In this document: positions 34,907 to 44,800 of the stretch, one piece after another | Layout of the letters: each line of letters begins with the position of its first letter | Numbering within the stretch: position 1 is the first letter of the stretch | Assembly (NCBI RefSeq): GCF_026239555.1 | Contig: NZ_JAPIVP010000019.1 | Span: 52,595 to 116,594, forward strand | Length of the DNA: 64,000 bases | DNA from: Pedobacter sp. PF22-3 | Lineage (GTDB): Bacteria > Bacteroidota > Bacteroidia > Sphingobacteriales > Sphingobacteriaceae | Direction: 5' to 3' | Notes under the pieces: generated by a model | What the model saw: only the letters and a program-made list of their open reading frames with translations | What the model was told of the DNA's origin: nothing | The model's database searches: none | Translations under genes and position numbers: made by a program

Positions 34907-34960
34907 AACTGATTAACTGTAAGCGCAAATGCCAACTGTTAACTGCAAACTGACTAACTG
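34907..34960. repeat. Heptamer-phased AACTG repeat tract
   Basis: AACTG occurs at 34907, 34915, 34934, 34941, 34948 and 34956, with near-matches (AAATG at 34927) keeping a 7-bp step in the middle and 8-bp steps at the ends. It lies between the convergent meaB and aminopeptidase P genes and overlaps the latter's stop codon. It is built like the tracts at 10856 and 14023. Confidence 0.6.
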
Positions 34961-36243
34961 TTCATAATTTCCTCAATCTCTTCTGCTTCTAATGGTATAT
35001 CGGCCATTAAATCGATGTTGCCATTTGCAGTGATGAGAATATTGTTTTCTAAACGGATGCCTAAGCCTTCTTCTGGAATATAGATACCTGGTTCAACTGT
35101 AAGAATGTTCCCGCTGGCAAATGGGGTGTATCTTCCTGCAAAGTCATGAACATCAATACCCAGATGATGCGAATTGCCATGCATAAAATATTTTTTATAA
35201 GCAGGCCATGCTGCGGTTTGCTTCTTTACATCTGCCGTTGAAAGGAGCCCAAGATCGATCAGTTGCTCGGTCATGATTTCACCAACCTGCTCGTGGTAAG
35301 TATTCCATATCGTCCCTTCGCCAATTAATTTAATCGACTCTTTCATTACATGCAGTACGGCATTATATACATCCTTTTGTCTTTGTGTAAATCTGCCGTT
35401 AACAGGGATGGCCCTACTCATATCTGCATTATAATTGGCGTACTCTGCTCCAAAATCGAAAAGTATAACATCTCCACCTTTACAAACCTCGTTATTATCG
35501 TTGTAGTGGAGGATGTTAGCGTTATGGCCGGAAGCAATAATTGGGGTATAGGCATGACCTGTTCCACCCTGGCGAATAAATTCGTGTATAATCTCCGCTT
35601 CAATTTCAAATTCCTTAACGCCAGGTTTGGTAAATTTTAGCACCCTAATAAAAGCATCGCGTGTTATTGCTGATGCCTTTTTTATCAGTTCGATCTCAAC
35701 ATCTGATTTAACTGCACGCAAATTTCGCATAATCGGTGCCGAGCGTTCATAATGATGCAATGGATATTTTGATTTCATTTTCTCAATGAAACGGATATCG
35801 CGATAAGGAACTTCGTGAGCGTACCTATCGTTCTCATTGGTATTTAAATAAATATGTTCAGCATAATTAACGATGCTATGTAAAATGTTATCAAAATCTT
35901 CCAGCCAGTATACGGACTGGATACCTGATGCAGCTTTTGCTTGTTCTTTGGTATACTTATATCCTTCCCAAACTTTGATATAGTCGTTAGTCTGTCTTAA
36001 AAACAGGACTTCTCTGTACAAAGGATTAGGACAATCAGGATATAACAATAAAATTGTTTGTTCCTGATCAATTCCAGATAAATAAAATAAATCGGGATTT
36101 TGCTTAAAAACGAAGTTTTGATCACCACTTCTTGGGAACTCATCATTAGCGTTAAATATAGCTATTGAATTGTTTTTTAGGTTGTTAGTGAATTTTTTTC
36201 TATTTAAAAAGAATAATGACTGATCAATAGTAGGATATTTCAT
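34954..36243 (-). CDS. Xaa-Pro aminopeptidase (aminopeptidase P family)
   Basis: 429 residues from ATG 36243 (MKYPTIDQ); a TTG at 36273 lies within the promoter box and is rejected. The M24 metallopeptidase removes N-terminal residues next to proline. An N-terminal AMP_N domain has NDEFPRSGDQNFVFKQNPDLFYLSG. The catalytic domain has the metal ligands in VILFDFGAEYANYNADMSR (two Asp), HGNSHHLGIDVHD (His), TVEPGIYIPEEG (Glu) and GIRLENNILIT (Glu). A TACTTTTG box at 36271-36278 (minus) gives a leader of about 25 nt. Confidence 0.93.
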   Translation of the reverse strand: MKYPTIDQSLFFLNRKKFTNNLKNNSIAIFNANDEFPRSGDQNFVFKQNPDLFYLSGIDQEQTILLLYPDCPNPLYREVLFLRQTNDYIKVWEGYKYTKEQAKAASGIQSVYWLEDFDNILHSIVNYAEHIYLNTNENDRYAHEVPYRDIRFIEKMKSKYPLHHYERSAPIMRNLRAVKSDVEIELIKKASAITRDAFIRVLKFTKPGVKEFEIEAEIIHEFIRQGGTGHAYTPIIASGHNANILHYNDNNEVCKGGDVILFDFGAEYANYNADMSRAIPVNGRFTQRQKDVYNAVLHVMKESIKLIGEGTIWNTYHEQVGEIMTEQLIDLGLLSTADVKKQTAAWPAYKKYFMHGNSHHLGIDVHDFAGRYTPFASGNILTVEPGIYIPEEGLGIRLENNILITANGNIDLMADIPLEAEEIEEIMNS

Positions 36244-36327
36244 GATACGGTATTTTATGTGGGCAAGGGCCAAAAGTAATAAAATGCTTAATGAGTAGCG
36301 AAGTTTGGAACGGAGTTTGTATAAAAG

Positions 36328-36357
36328 TTTGAAAATTTAAAATTTTGATTAATTTTG
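36328..36357 (+). promoter_or_regulatory. Strong promoter of the OmpA-family gene
   Basis: TTTG at 36328-36331, 18-nt spacer, TAATTTTG at 36350-36357. The leader is about 50 nt, AT-rich, with an A-rich run before the ATG, as is usual for highly translated Bacteroidota genes. Confidence 0.8.
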
Positions 36358-36410
36358 CCTTTACTGAAAAATTAATCAATTAAATTGTTTAACCCTTAAA
36401 AAAGAAAAAA

Positions 36411-37757
36411 ATGAATTATTCTACTTTAAAGAAAAGTGTTGCGCTTTCTTTAGTGGCATTAACAGGAGTTGCTTCTCTTGCTGTCGCTCAGGATGCTCCT
36501 GCAACCACTTCTGCTGTCAAGGTATTTGGCGGTAGAGGACAGTACAGAACTTGGTCTATCGGTGTACACGGTGGTGTTTTAATGCCAGTTGTTGCTATCG
36601 GTGGTACTAATGATTTCAACAAATGGGATGCTAACTTAGGTTACGGTTTAAACATCCGTAAGCAGTTAGGTCACTCTTTCGGTTTAGAATTAAACGGAAC
36701 ACGTGGTAAACTTTCAGGTAACAACGAAGGTATTACTAACCCTGCTGTTAAAGATTTCGAAACTGAATTACAATATGCTGTAGATTTACGTGGTGTTGTA
36801 AACGTAGGTTCTATCGATTTCTTACGTCGTGAGAACGCTGTAGGTTTCTTCTTAACTGCTGGTGCTGGTTATATGGCTTATGCGCCAAAAATTACTACTG
36901 GTGCTGGTCAAGTTATTGACTGGAAAGGTAAAGCTGTTGGTCCTGCTGATGACAGACATGATGCTAAAGATTACGTAAAAGGTTTCTATATTCCAGTTGG
37001 TGCTGGTGTTAAATTCAAAGTTTCTGAGCGTGTTAACTTTAACTTAGGTTACACTATGAACTTTGTTGATGCTGATAACTTAGACGGAGTTTATGCAAAA
37101 GGTCAAACTAAAGATAAATTCTCTTACGGTTATGCTGGTTTAGAATTCTCTTTAGGTTCTTCTGCTAAACCAAGTTTAGAGTGGACTAACCCATTAGCTA
37201 CTATGTACGATGAGTTAAAAGATCCAACTTTACGTCAAGAAGTTGAAGCATTGAAAAACCGTGTTTCTGCTGTTGAGAAATCTGTTGAAGATTTGAAAAA
37301 AGATACTGATGGTGACGGTGTTGCTGATCAATTCGACAAATGCCCAGGAACTCCTGCTGGTACTGCTGTTGATGGTTCAGGTTGTCCTCTTCCAAAATCA
37401 GCTCCAGTTGATTCAGTAGCTTCTAACGTAACTGGTTTCGAGAAAATCGGTTTCGATTTCAACTCTTCAGTTTTAAAAACTGAGTCTTACCCTACTTTAG
37501 ATAAATTATCTTCAGTGTTACGTGAAAACGGTGGTAAAGTAACTGTAAACGGTTACGCTTCAAGCGAAGGTACTGCTGCATATAACTTGAAATTATCTAA
37601 AGACAGAGCTAACTCTGTTAAAACTTACTTAGTAAACTCTGGCGTTAACGCTAGTCAAGTTGCTACTAAAGGTAATGGCGAAGCTAACCCAATTGCTTCT
37701 AACGATACTGAAGAAGGTCGTATCCAAAACCGTCGTGTTGAAACTGCTAGAAACTAG
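36411..37757 (+). CDS. OmpA-family outer membrane protein with TSP3 repeats
   Basis: 448 residues. A signal peptide (to about residue 26, SLAVAQ-DA) precedes an eight-strand beta-barrel-like region to about residue 250. A coiled-coil stretch (LRQEVEALKNRVSAVEKSV) follows, then a calcium-binding thrombospondin type 3 motif DTDGDGVADQFDKCPGTP, and the C-terminal OmpA peptidoglycan-binding domain (IGFDFNSSVLKTESYPTLDK, then NGYASSEGTAAYNLKLSKDRA). Such proteins tether the outer membrane to peptidoglycan. Its codon choice is more uniform than that of neighbours, which together with the strong promoter and terminator suggests abundance. Confidence 0.93.
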   Translation: MNYSTLKKSVALSLVALTGVASLAVAQDAPATTSAVKVFGGRGQYRTWSIGVHGGVLMPVVAIGGTNDFNKWDANLGYGLNIRKQLGHSFGLELNGTRGKLSGNNEGITNPAVKDFETELQYAVDLRGVVNVGSIDFLRRENAVGFFLTAGAGYMAYAPKITTGAGQVIDWKGKAVGPADDRHDAKDYVKGFYIPVGAGVKFKVSERVNFNLGYTMNFVDADNLDGVYAKGQTKDKFSYGYAGLEFSLGSSAKPSLEWTNPLATMYDELKDPTLRQEVEALKNRVSAVEKSVEDLKKDTDGDGVADQFDKCPGTPAGTAVDGSGCPLPKSAPVDSVASNVTGFEKIGFDFNSSVLKTESYPTLDKLSSVLRENGGKVTVNGYASSEGTAAYNLKLSKDRANSVKTYLVNSGVNASQVATKGNGEANPIASNDTEEGRIQNRRVETARN

Positions 37758-37778
37758 TATTTCAATATAAAATTTAAG

Positions 37779-37808
37779 AAAGTCCCGATGCAAATCGGGA
37801 CTTTTTTT
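37779..37808 (+). terminator. Intrinsic terminator of the OmpA-family gene
   Basis: Perfect 11-bp stem AAAGTCCCGAT / ATCGGGACTTT, loop GCAA, T-run. Confidence 0.95.
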
Positions 37809-37854
37809 ATGCCTTTTAGTTTCGCGTATTAAGCTTTTTAGCTAAGTTTGTATC

Positions 37855-37992
37855 ATGTACTTCTTTAGAAAAAAAGATCCTAACAGGCCAAATAACATCA
37901 ATCTGAGAATTATGCATTTTATTAATGCATTGGCCATCTTAATTTTTCTTGCTGGTATCATCTATAAGCTTATTCAGTGGCTTGCCAAATAA
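37855..37992 (+). CDS. 45-residue membrane protein (DUF6728-like)
   Basis: Starts MYFFRKKDPNRPNNINLRIM and ends with one membrane helix (FINALAILIFLAGIIYKLI) before QWLAK. It resembles the short conserved Bacteroidota proteins I know as DUF6728; that name is from memory and should be checked. A TAAGTTTG box (37843-37850) ends 4 nt before the ATG, so translation may start on a leaderless mRNA. It lies 11 nt ahead of ridA, in the same direction, probably one transcript. Function unknown. Confidence 0.75.
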   Translation: MYFFRKKDPNRPNNINLRIMHFINALAILIFLAGIIYKLIQWLAK

Positions 37993-38003
37993 CCCTAAAT
38001 TGT

Positions 38004-38384
38004 ATGAAACAAATTATTAAGACAACCAATGCCCCAGCTCCAATTGGGCCATATAGCCAGGCTGTAAAAGCTGGAAACTTTTTATTCGTATCGGGCCAGG
38101 TAGCTATTAATCCCGAAAGCGGAGAATTAAATATTGGCAATATTGAAGAAGAAACGCATCAAGTAATGCGTAACCTTAAAGCTGTTTTGCTTGAGGCAGG
38201 TTTAACGTTTGATCATGTAGTAAAATCTACTATTTTTTTAAGTGATATGGGTACTTTTGCTCAGGTAAATGAAGTTTACGGGCAATACTTCACAGCTGAT
38301 TTTCCTGCCCGCGAAACGGTTCAGGTTTCTGTATTGCCTAAAAACGTTAATGTAGAAATCTCTGTAATTGCCATTGTAGGCTAG
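38004..38384 (+). CDS. ridA: RidA family reactive imine deaminase
   Basis: 126 residues from ATG 38004 (MKQIIKTTNAPAPIGPYSQ); an earlier GTG at 37977 overlaps the small membrane protein gene and is rejected. RidA hydrolyses reactive enamine/imine by-products of PLP enzymes in the cytoplasm as a trimer. Seen are NFLFVSGQVAINPESGEL, NLKAVLLEAGLTFDHVVKSTIFLSDM, and the C-terminal FPARETVQVSVLPKNVNVEISVIA with the conserved Arg of the substrate site. Confidence 0.95.
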   Translation: MKQIIKTTNAPAPIGPYSQAVKAGNFLFVSGQVAINPESGELNIGNIEEETHQVMRNLKAVLLEAGLTFDHVVKSTIFLSDMGTFAQVNEVYGQYFTADFPARETVQVSVLPKNVNVEISVIAIVG

Positions 38385-38386
38385 TT

Positions 38387-39289
38387 TTGACAGACAATAA
38401 AATTAAATACTTCCTATCGGGCATTGTTCCTTACATTATCTGGGGAACAATGTCTATACCTTTACGTAACATAAAGGGTTTTCCACCACACGAAATTTTA
38501 TATTATAGGATATTCGTTTCCACTATTTTAGTTTGGGCAACCATTTTTTTATTCAGGAGAGAAGCACTAAAAAGTGATTTGAATTTCTTGAAATCACTAA
38601 GCACGCGCAATAAAACTAAATTAATGCTGCTTACGGTAGTGTCGTCATTTCTAATTACCGGAAATTGGTTCACCTATATTTATGCCGTAAATAGTGTGAG
38701 TTTAAGGGCGGCAGCTTTTGCCTATATGGTTTGCCCGCTGTTAACTGCACTTTGCGGATTTATTATTTTAAAAGAGCGATTAACCAAGGCCAAGGCTATT
38801 GCGCTTATTGTTGCTTTTATCAGTATCATACTGTTGGCAACAGGATCCTTACATGAAGTAATATGGGCCATTATCATTGCTTCATTTTATGCCATGTATG
38901 TTATTTTGCTGAAAATAATTAAAGGAATAGATAAATTTAATTTTTTAGGCGTTCAGTTAATTTTATCCGGATTAATGATGCTGCCATTATATTTTCTCAA
39001 TGCTGCGCCTTTTCCAACCGAAAATATTTTTTGGCTGCATATATTTTTGATCGCTATTGTATTTACCATTATTCCACTTTTTTTAAATTCTTATGCGCTG
39101 ATGGGAATGCCTTCATCTGCCCTAGGTATTTTAATCTATATCAATCCAATTGTTGCTTTTGCCGTTGCATTTTTCTACTTTGAAGAGAAGATAGATCTGC
39201 ACCAACTTTTTGCTTATTTGCTTTTGCTGCTATCGATTGTTATTTTTAATGCACCATTGCTAAAAAGTGTTGTTTACAAGAAACAGTAG
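38387..39289 (+). CDS. EamA/RarD-type transporter, TTG start
   Basis: 300 residues with ten membrane helices in two EamA repeats, like RarD (drug/metabolite transporter superfamily). IVPYIIWGTMSIPLRNIKGFPPHEILYYRIFVST is the typical N-terminus. The only start that keeps helix 1 whole is TTG 38387, two bases after the ridA stop; no ATG is available upstream. Substrate unknown; RarD-type proteins export metabolites or take up precursors. recG follows 6 nt later. Confidence 0.85.
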   Translation: MTDNKIKYFLSGIVPYIIWGTMSIPLRNIKGFPPHEILYYRIFVSTILVWATIFLFRREALKSDLNFLKSLSTRNKTKLMLLTVVSSFLITGNWFTYIYAVNSVSLRAAAFAYMVCPLLTALCGFIILKERLTKAKAIALIVAFISIILLATGSLHEVIWAIIIASFYAMYVILLKIIKGIDKFNFLGVQLILSGLMMLPLYFLNAAPFPTENIFWLHIFLIAIVFTIIPLFLNSYALMGMPSSALGILIYINPIVAFAVAFFYFEEKIDLHQLFAYLLLLLSIVIFNAPLLKSVVYKKQ

Positions 39290-39295
39290 AATATT

Positions 39296-41401
39296 TTGTT
39301 TAATTCGGTATTAGATACACCTGTTGAGTTTTTGAAAGGCGTTGGGCCAAGTCGTGCCGATGTTTTAAAAAAAGATCTCGGCCTGTTCACCTATCAGGAT
39401 ATGCTTGCGCACTATCCCTTCAGGTATATCGACCGTACAAAATATTTTAAGATCAACCAGATTAATCCCGATTCGCAGTATATCCAAATCATCGGTAGGG
39501 TAATTAACAAAAAGGTAATCGGCGACAAAAGAGCGAAACGTATTATCGCTGTTTTTAAAGATGATACCGGAATTATGGAACTGGTTTGGTTTCAGAGCCT
39601 GAAATGGGTTGATGAGAATATTACCGTTGGAACCGCGTACGTAGCCTTTGGGAAACCCAATTTTTTTAACGGAACATTCAGTATCTCACATCCTGAAATG
39701 GAGCTATACCAACGCAAACAGGTAGGAAGAGGTAATTTAACCCTACAACCGGTTTATAATTCGACAGAAAAGCTTAAAAAATTTAATCTCGATTCAAAGG
39801 GCTTACAACGTTTAATTGCAGGTCTGCTTGATCAGGTTATCCCTCAGGTGCCAGAAAATTTACCTCAATACATTATAGATAAGTACCAGCTGCCTGATAA
39901 AAGATTGGCCTTGCTAAATATTCATTTTCCTAAAAATCAACAGGATTTAAATGCTGCAGAAAGAAGGCTAAAGTTTGAGGAGTTATTCTTTATCCAGTTA
40001 CAGCTTTTACACAATAAACATTTACGCCAATTAAAATTTAAAGGTGCAACCTTCGATAAAGTTGGTGAAAAGGTGAACCGTTTTTATAAGGAATTTTTAC
40101 CTTTCGAGTTAACCAATGCTCAAAAACGTGTAGTTAAGGAAATCAGGATCGATACGCAACGCGGTGTGCAGATGAACAGGCTTGTTCAGGGCGACGTAGG
40201 GAGTGGTAAAACTGCGGTTGCACTGATGAGTATGCTTTTGGCAAATGATAACGGCTACCAGGCTTGTATGATGGCTCCGACCGAAATTTTGGCCCGTCAG
40301 CATTATGCCTCTATTACCGAACTTGTAACCGATGATCTGGTGCGTGTTGCTATTCTTACCGGAAATACTAAAAAGAAAGAGCGTACCGTTTTGCATGAGC
40401 AATTGGAGAATGGTGAGATTGATATTCTGATTGGGACACATGCATTGATTGAAGATAAGGTTCAGTTTAAAAACCTGGGGCTTGTTGTAATTGATGAACA
40501 ACATCGTTTTGGTGTTGAACAGCGTGCTAAGCTGTGGAGGAAAAATATTATTCCTCCACACATACTGGTGATGACGGCTACGCCAATTCCGCGTACGCTT
40601 GCAATGACTTTATATGGTGATCTTGATGTTTCTATTATTGATGAATTACCGGCTGGCAGAAAGCCAATAGAAACAAAACACCTTTTTGAAGGCCAACGGC
40701 TTAGGATGTTTGGTTTTATGAAGCAGGAAATAGCCAAAGGCAGACAAGTTTATATTGTTTATCCTTTGATTAAGGAAAGTGAGAAATTAGATCTTTTAAA
40801 TCTCGAAGCTGGAATTGAGCAGTTGAGCTACCAATTTCCACGCCCTGAATACCAGATGAGTATTGTGCACGGCCAAATGCCAAATGCAGATAAACAGTTC
40901 GAGATGCAGCAGTTTATTGATGGTAAAAGTCAGATTATGGTAGCTACAACCGTAATTGAAGTAGGTGTTAATGTACCTAATGCTTCAGTAATGGTAATTG
41001 AAAATGCCGAACGGTTTGGTCTGTCTCAGCTTCACCAGTTACGCGGTAGGGTAGGCCGTGGAGCAGAACAATCTTTCTGCATCTTAATGAGCGGTAATAA
41101 ACTCAGTAAAGAGGGAAAGATCCGTTTAGAAACAATGGTGCGGACCAATAACGGTTTCGAAATATCGGAAATTGATCTGCAGCTTCGAGGCCCCGGCGAT
41201 ATTACCGGAACGCAGCAGAGTGGTGTGCTGGATTTAAAACTTGCTGACCTGGCCAAAGATCAAATAATTTTATCTGAAGCACGCAATACAGTTATCGAAC
41301 TTTTTTCTGAAGATCCACAGTTAGAAAAAACCGAACATGCTGGTTTAAAGGCCTACCTGCATAGGTTAGAAAGAGGCATTTCTTTTGACAAAATAAGCTA
41401 A
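39296..41401 (+). CDS. recG: ATP-dependent DNA helicase RecG, TTG start
   Basis: 701 residues, full length. RecG regresses stalled forks and moves Holliday junctions. The wedge OB domain (about 60-150) comes first, then helicase motif I QGDVGSGKTAVA, Ia APTEILARQH, II VIDEQHRFG (the DEQH box typical of RecG), III TATPIPRT, and the C-terminal motifs TTVIEVGVNVPNA and LHQLRGRVGRG. The in-frame stop of the upstream gene at 39287-39289 means the start must be TTG 39296, because no ATG is present. It appears translationally close to the EamA gene. Confidence 0.97.
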   Translation: MFNSVLDTPVEFLKGVGPSRADVLKKDLGLFTYQDMLAHYPFRYIDRTKYFKINQINPDSQYIQIIGRVINKKVIGDKRAKRIIAVFKDDTGIMELVWFQSLKWVDENITVGTAYVAFGKPNFFNGTFSISHPEMELYQRKQVGRGNLTLQPVYNSTEKLKKFNLDSKGLQRLIAGLLDQVIPQVPENLPQYIIDKYQLPDKRLALLNIHFPKNQQDLNAAERRLKFEELFFIQLQLLHNKHLRQLKFKGATFDKVGEKVNRFYKEFLPFELTNAQKRVVKEIRIDTQRGVQMNRLVQGDVGSGKTAVALMSMLLANDNGYQACMMAPTEILARQHYASITELVTDDLVRVAILTGNTKKKERTVLHEQLENGEIDILIGTHALIEDKVQFKNLGLVVIDEQHRFGVEQRAKLWRKNIIPPHILVMTATPIPRTLAMTLYGDLDVSIIDELPAGRKPIETKHLFEGQRLRMFGFMKQEIAKGRQVYIVYPLIKESEKLDLLNLEAGIEQLSYQFPRPEYQMSIVHGQMPNADKQFEMQQFIDGKSQIMVATTVIEVGVNVPNASVMVIENAERFGLSQLHQLRGRVGRGAEQSFCILMSGNKLSKEGKIRLETMVRTNNGFEISEIDLQLRGPGDITGTQQSGVLDLKLADLAKDQIILSEARNTVIELFSEDPQLEKTEHAGLKAYLHRLERGISFDKIS

Positions 41402-41837
41402 CGAATAACCAAAGTAATTCTTCGGCTTTTACAATAATAATTAACATTGTATTATTTATTCTATATTGCGTCGTTTTGTAATGCTTTTTTTACAATACAT
41501 TGCAGTATAAATATTATTTCGCCCGCATTTTTAAATTCCTAATATTCCTATCTTGCGTGTAACCAAATATTAACTGTTTAGTTGACAAGTAATACGCATC
41601 ATATATTTACCACGTAGATATAAATAGTTAGTTTATGTATCAGATAAGGGGATTCATAATGGTTAACTGTGTTTATTGGCATCATAACTAAGAAGGCTAC
41701 AATCTTTTTAGAGAAATTGATATAAAGGATTGACTCAATAAATCAAAGTATTAATAATGCACTAATGAAAGTTCATGATTACTCATGAATATTAAATTGT
41801 ATTACAATCAATATCTAACCAAAATAAATTAAAAACT
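41402..41837. other. 436-bp intergenic leader region of the SusC gene
   Basis: No ORF supported. It is AT-rich. GTTG at 41581 and TATATTTA at 41602-41609 with a 17-nt spacer form a possible promoter with one mismatch at the last base. That would give a long 5' UTR of about 225 nt for the SusC gene. No TonB-linked sigma/anti-sigma genes or riboswitch motif were recognised. Confidence 0.4.
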
Positions 41838-44800
41838 ATGAAAAAAAATCTATTGAGGACTTTTGCCAAAAGTAGCCTATTTCTTGTTTGCGGTGGTTGT
41901 CTCGTTTTTTCTCCACTTGCCAGCATGTCTGCCAGGGCATCATTGCATGAAAAGGAACCTTTTGATTTTTATAAACTTCCCTTCCAGGATATTATTGTTA
42001 AGGGGAAAGTTACAGATGCCAAAGGCCCAATTCCAGGTGTAAGTGTGAAGTTGAAAGGAGGCGCAGCAACTACGGTAACCGATGGATCGGGAAATTTTAG
42101 CATCAAAGTACCTGAAGATGCAACATTGATATTTACCTATATCGGTTATGCAGATCAGGAAGTTCAGGTAAAAAACCAAACCAATATTAATGTCAGGTTA
42201 TTAGAGAATAACCAAAATCTTTCGGAAGTGGTTGTTGTAGGTTATGGCACACAAAAGAAAGCTGTCGTATCTGGTGCTGTTGCTTCTGTTAAAGGTACTG
42301 AACTTGCTAAATCTTCATCGGTAAACTTAACCAACTCGTTAGCAGGACGTTTACCTGGTGTAACGGCTTTACAGGGAAGTGGAGAACCGGGCTACGACGG
42401 GTCTACCATCAGGATTCGTGGTACAAACTCGCTTGGAAATAACAATGCACTGATTGTAATAGATGGTATACCCAACCGTGCAGGAGGTATCGAAAGGTTA
42501 AATCCGAACGATATTGAAAGTGTATCGGTGTTGAAGGATGCATCTGCTGCTATCTATGGCTCGCAAGCAGCCAACGGGGTAATCTTAATTACCACCAAAC
42601 TGGGTAAATCTGGTAAACCTCAGTTTTCATACGACTTTAGTTATGGCTTGCAACAACCTACACGAATACCGAAAATGGCCAATTCCGTACAATATGCCGA
42701 AATCCTGAATGAGCTTAATATCTTTGGTTCTGATATTAATCCAAATGAATGGTCGGCGGCGTGGAACAGTTTTAAATCTACGGGTTCCTATACTTCTACA
42801 GGAGGAAAAACAATTAATGCTGCTTATAAGGCAGATGAGATCAGAAAGTTTGGCGATGGATCAGATCCGCTAAGATATCCTAATACCGATTGGTTTAAAA
42901 CCACTTTTCAAAACTGGTCGCCTCAGCAAAGGCATAATGTTCAGATCAATGGAGGAAGTGAAAATGTAAAGTACCTCGTTTCTTTGGGCTATCTTGATCA
43001 GGATGGCTATTATAAAAATTCTGCAACGGGATACAAGCAATATGATATGCGTTTTAATCTCGAAGCAAAGTTGAATAAATATATTACCACAACCTTAGGG
43101 GTGACAGCCAGAGAAGAAAACCGTAATTTCCCTACGGTGGGTGCCGGCGATATTTTCAGGTTTTTAATGCGTGGAAGACCAACTGAAATTGCGATATGGC
43201 CAAATGGTAAACCTGGAAGAGATATCGAATATGGTTATAACCCGGTGGTATCTACTACAGATTTGACCGGTTATAATAAAGATATCAGAGACTATTTTCA
43301 AACTACAGGTAAAGTAGAAATTAAAATCCCAGGTGTTGAGGGATTAAAAGTAACGGGAACTGCTGCAATAGATAAATATTCGGGCAGGCAGAAAAATTGG
43401 CAATTGCCCTGGACACTTTACGATTGGGACAAGAAAACTTTTGAAGCAGACGGTGTAACACCAGTGTTAACGGGTACGGTAAGGTCGCAATATACCGATC
43501 CCAGGTTAAGGGAAACTGCTGGTGGACAATTGGCCATCAACCTGACCGGAATGATTAATTATGATAAAAAAATTGGTGATCACAATATTGGTCTGATGGC
43601 TGGGGTAACCCGAGAAAAAGTTGATAATGATGGTTTTACGGCTTTCAGAAGGTATTTTATTTCACAATCTGTTCAGGAATTATTGGCTGGTGATGAACGC
43701 GAACAATCATTAGGTAATTTAGATGATCCTAGTAATCCAAATCGTCTTTTCAATAGAGCACGGTTAAGTTATTTCGGGAGGGCTGGATATAACTATAAAG
43801 AAAAATATCTTGCTGAATTTCTGTGGCGTGTAGATGGATCATACATTTTTCCAATCAACAGACGTTTTGGTTTTTTTCCTGGTGTATCGGTAGGCTGGCG
43901 TTTATCTGAAGAGTCTTTTTTCAAAGAAAATGTTAAGTTCATAAATAATTTAAAACTGAGGGCATCGTATGGCCAGATGGGTGCTGAGGCATATTTTGGA
44001 GATGTACTGCAAGAATATCAATACCTCAGCTTAATGAATTTTGGCACCTATACCTTTAATGATCTTGTTACTAAAACGCTAACAGAAGGCAAAGTGCCAA
44101 ACTTCAACTTTGGATGGGAAGTGGCCAATAATACCAACGTAGGTTTGGACGCATCGTTTCTAAATAACAAATTATCACTTGAATTAGATTATTTCTACAA
44201 TAAACGTACAAACATTTTAATTAGCAGAGGTAGCTCAGTGCCTGAAAGCTCGGGCATTACCGATCGTTTACCTCCTGTTAACTTAGGGAAAGTAAACAAC
44301 AAAGGATTTGAATTTAAATTAAGCTACAATGACCAGGTTGGTGATTTAAACTTTGGAGTGAGTGTAAACGGAGGCTATGCGAAAAATAAAATCATTTTTT
44401 GGGATGAAACCCCTGGTGCTCCTGAATGGCAGTACTCAACTGGTCGCATAACCAATTCTTGGTTGGTATACGATTATGATGGTGTTTTTAAAGACCAGGC
44501 AGAAATTAATGCCAATAAATTAAATTATGGTGCGCTAACCAGCACCTTACGCCCTGGTGATATGAAGTTTAAGGATATTAATGGTGATGGCAAAATTAAT
44601 GCTGATGATAAAATCCGCCTGGATAAAAACGGCACACCAACCTTTACCGGAGGTTTCAATTTAAACCTGCAATATAAAGGGTTCGATTTATCTGTCCTGA
44701 TTCAAGGCGCAACTGGAGGCATGCAGATTGTAGGTATAACTGAATCTGGCGATATTGGTAATTTTCTGGAATGGTCGTACCTGAACCGTTGGAGCATTGA

